64,000 nucleotides of DNA from Xanthobacter agilis. GTDB taxonomy: Bacteria > Pseudomonadota > Alphaproteobacteria > Rhizobiales > Xanthobacteraceae. Location of the stretch: the NCBI RefSeq assembly GCF_021730435.1, contig NZ_JABWGX010000026.1:1-64000 (forward strand), written 5' to 3'. The notes below the pieces were generated by a model, which worked only from the letters and a program-made list of their open reading frames with translations, had not been told where the DNA came from and did no database searches. Of this stretch, positions 62,273 to 64,000 are shown one piece after another. The position numbers and the translations under genes were made by a program. Numbering within the stretch: the first letter of the stretch is position 1; the number at the start of each line of letters is the position of its first letter.

Positions 62273-63999
62273 ACTACATCGCCTTGCGCCGCTTTTCTGG
62301 CTCCGCGCCGGCGCGAGTTCCGGCGATCCCGCATCTTCGTCCAGACGCTTTTCAGCAGCGTGCAGTCGGCCGCTGACAGGCCCATATGATCGCGCAGAAC
62401 GATGCGCGCATTATCTTCCAGCACGGAATCCAGCCGCCCTGCGCGAACCAGTTGATCCACTTCCGTCAGCGACATCGCGCCGTTCAGCTTCGCCGGCATC
62501 ATCAGCCGTTCGGCCTCAGTCGGTTCTAGCTCCAGAACGCCGCCGCCATAGCTGCGGCCCTCGATCTCGGCCGAGGCGGCCGTGAGCCAGGTGTAGGTAT
62601 TGGCAATGATCCGCTCCGGCTTCGCCCCCTTACTACGGAGACGATGAATCGTGTCCGTGGACGTTGCGCCCGAGGCGTTCAACACCATGCGTGGGAAATC
62701 GTAAATCTGCCGGAAGGCAAAGCCATCCGGCACCCACACGGACGGCACCAGATACCAAGGCTCGCGGATCGAGCATTTGTAGCCGGTATGAAATTCCTTG
62801 CGCTCACCCTCTTCGATGTAGAGGCGCAGCTTGGCGCTCAACTCACCAGCCTGCATACGACTGATGTTCAGAAGGTGGACGCGATCCCCGGCCGCTGCGA
62901 GGGATTTCCAGTCGGCCTTGCCGATTTGACTTCCCTTCAGTTGCGCGGATCTGGAGACGAGGGGTGTCGTGTATCCTTCGAGGCCCAAGGCGGTGACCTG
63001 ATCAGCCGACAGGACGAAAAATTCGTTCTTTCCCGTGACCACACCCACGTCGATGCTCGCATGCGCGGACATGGGCGCGGTGATCTCGGCTTCCTTCAGC
63101 GCCCGCATGAAGGTGATCTGCCGGTTGTCGAGGAAGTATTTCAGCCACTTTTCGCTGTCATGGCGAATCGTTTTGACTTCGGCCCGCTCCAGCAGGAGGG
63201 CCGGTTTGCTGGCCGTAATGTCGGAAACGGTTTCCGCCGCCGTGAGGGCCACGCGGCAGTCATTGCCTTCCGACGCCGATGCCAGAGCGCCGTCCGCCAG
63301 CAGCAGGATAACTTCCTGTTCCGCGTTCTCAAAGAACAGCTCATTGCATGCGATTACGTCGATGCGCTCGAAATGATCGGTCAGATAGCTGCGGAGCTGC
63401 GCGGCATAGGTGACTTGCAGGATTTCTGCCGGTAGCACGAGCGCCAGACGGCCGCCCGGCTTCAGGCTGGCCGTCGCCGCGACGACGAACGGCACCCAAA
63501 TGTTGGTCAGACGGTTCGGCTTTAGCCCCTGGTCGCCCATGATCGCCATAGCGCGGGTACGATGCGGTTCGGGAAAAGACTGGTAGCGAATAAAGGGCGG
63601 ATTGCCCACGATCACGTTGAAAGAAGGCTGATCGACCCCCTCCCACCAGCCGAAGAAGTCGCAGTTGCGAACGACGCTATCCGCCGATTTTCCAATGCTT
63701 GGGCGCAAGCGATCCATAGCCGCCCGCGCTTCAGCGGTGACGATCTCGACACCGGTGAGGTGAAGTGGAATCTTCGCAGGTGTCACCCCAAGCGATAAAA
63801 GCCGCCGTGCGGCTGCTTCCAGGAAAGCACCATCACCGCAACTCGGCTCAAGCACAGTGTCATCAGCTGACTGGATCGCCCACCCACAGAGCCACTCTGC
63901 GACCTGCGCAGACGTATAATACCCGCCTCGCAACTTGTCTTTGTCCAGGTCAGAGAAGCGGCCGCGCGGCGCAACGGTAGAGGCAGCAACCTTTGGCTT
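62269..63999 (-). CDS. N6-adenine DNA methyltransferase, N-terminus outside window
   Basis: The frame is open to the window edge; in-frame KPKVAASTVAPRGRF precedes the first start-like TTG (63933), so the true start is likely beyond 64000. Signatures: GGYYTSAQVAEWL, motif I LEPSCGDGAFLEAA, and NVIVGNPPFIRYQ. About 577 residues are visible. It is the modification partner of the IIG enzyme downstream, coupled by ATGA. Confidence 0.88.
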   Translation of the reverse strand, partial: KPKVAASTVAPRGRFSDLDKDKLRGGYYTSAQVAEWLCGWAIQSADDTVLEPSCGDGAFLEAAARRLLSLGVTPAKIPLHLTGVEIVTAEARAAMDRLRPSIGKSADSVVRNCDFFGWWEGVDQPSFNVIVGNPPFIRYQSFPEPHRTRAMAIMGDQGLKPNRLTNIWVPFVVAATASLKPGGRLALVLPAEILQVTYAAQLRSYLTDHFERIDVIACNELFFENAEQEVILLLADGALASASEGNDCRVALTAAETVSDITASKPALLLERAEVKTIRHDSEKWLKYFLDNRQITFMRALKEAEITAPMSAHASIDVGVVTGKNEFFVLSADQVTALGLEGYTTPLVSRSAQLKGSQIGKADWKSLAAAGDRVHLLNISRMQAGELSAKLRLYIEEGERKEFHTGYKCSIREPWYLVPSVWVPDGFAFRQIYDFPRMVLNASGATSTDTIHRLRSKGAKPERIIANTYTWLTAASAEIEGRSYGGGVLELEPTEAERLMMPAKLNGAMSLTEVDQLVRAGRLDSVLEDNARIVLRDHMGLSAADCTLLKSVWTKMRDRRNSRRRGARKAAQGDVV

Positions 64000-64000
64000 A

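Overview
The window is GC-rich, double-strand-dense bacterial DNA typical of an alphaproteobacterium. The chromosomal part carries an order (SDR, purF, cvpA, radA, alr, dnaB) and protein sequences that fit Hyphomicrobiales, perhaps Xanthobacteraceae; the family-level guess is inference from gene order and protein style only.

Bases 1-16.4 kb are ordinary chromosome: an IS481-type transposase scrap at the very start, an initiator tRNA-Met, then almost entirely minus-strand genes: SDR oxidoreductase, purF, cvpA, radA, an orphan ParD-like antitoxin, a PiT phosphate transporter, alr, dnaB, an M20 peptidase, a receiver-like protein and a DUF853 (HerA-like) ATPase, ending at a tRNA-Thr.

Bases 16.7-22.4 kb hold a broken type I-E CRISPR-Cas locus. 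A three-repeat array, cas2, cas1, cas6e, cas5e and cas7e are intact and tightly coupled, but cse1 (cas8e) is absent, only a C-terminal stub of cse2 remains, and a frameshifted C-terminal piece of cas3 lies inverted next to it and is cut off by a deletion derivative of an IS481-type element. A second decayed transposase end follows.

Bases 22.6-64 kb are an integrative and conjugative element (ICE) that begins at the 3' end of a tRNA-Ser gene; its large serine recombinase gene terminates inside the tRNA. The conjugation core is present: trbI-G-F-L-K-J-E-D-C-B, a ribbon-helix-helix protein, traG (VirD4), a relaxase, a lytic transglycosylase, a TraF-type peptidase, and a plasmid-like ParA/RepA/AlpA block. 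DUF736, DUF932, DUF2285, DUF2274, DUF2840 and a 680-residue ParB-like protein are the usual companions in this ICE family. The right end of the element is outside the window.

Cargo and regulation: a SnoaL-like gene interrupts the trbB/traG junction; two XRE regulators, two LysR-like genes, an SDR and a TetR form a second insert with several striking palindromes (including a perfect 35-bp one); a possible HEPN-type protein sits beside a gene-free stretch. From 56.4 kb there is a defence region: a SIR2-HerA pair facing an Eco57I-like restriction/methylation pair whose second gene runs off the window. A 320-bp leader with a 28-bp palindrome is duplicated in front of the DUF932 and ParB-like genes and is the least explained conserved structure here.
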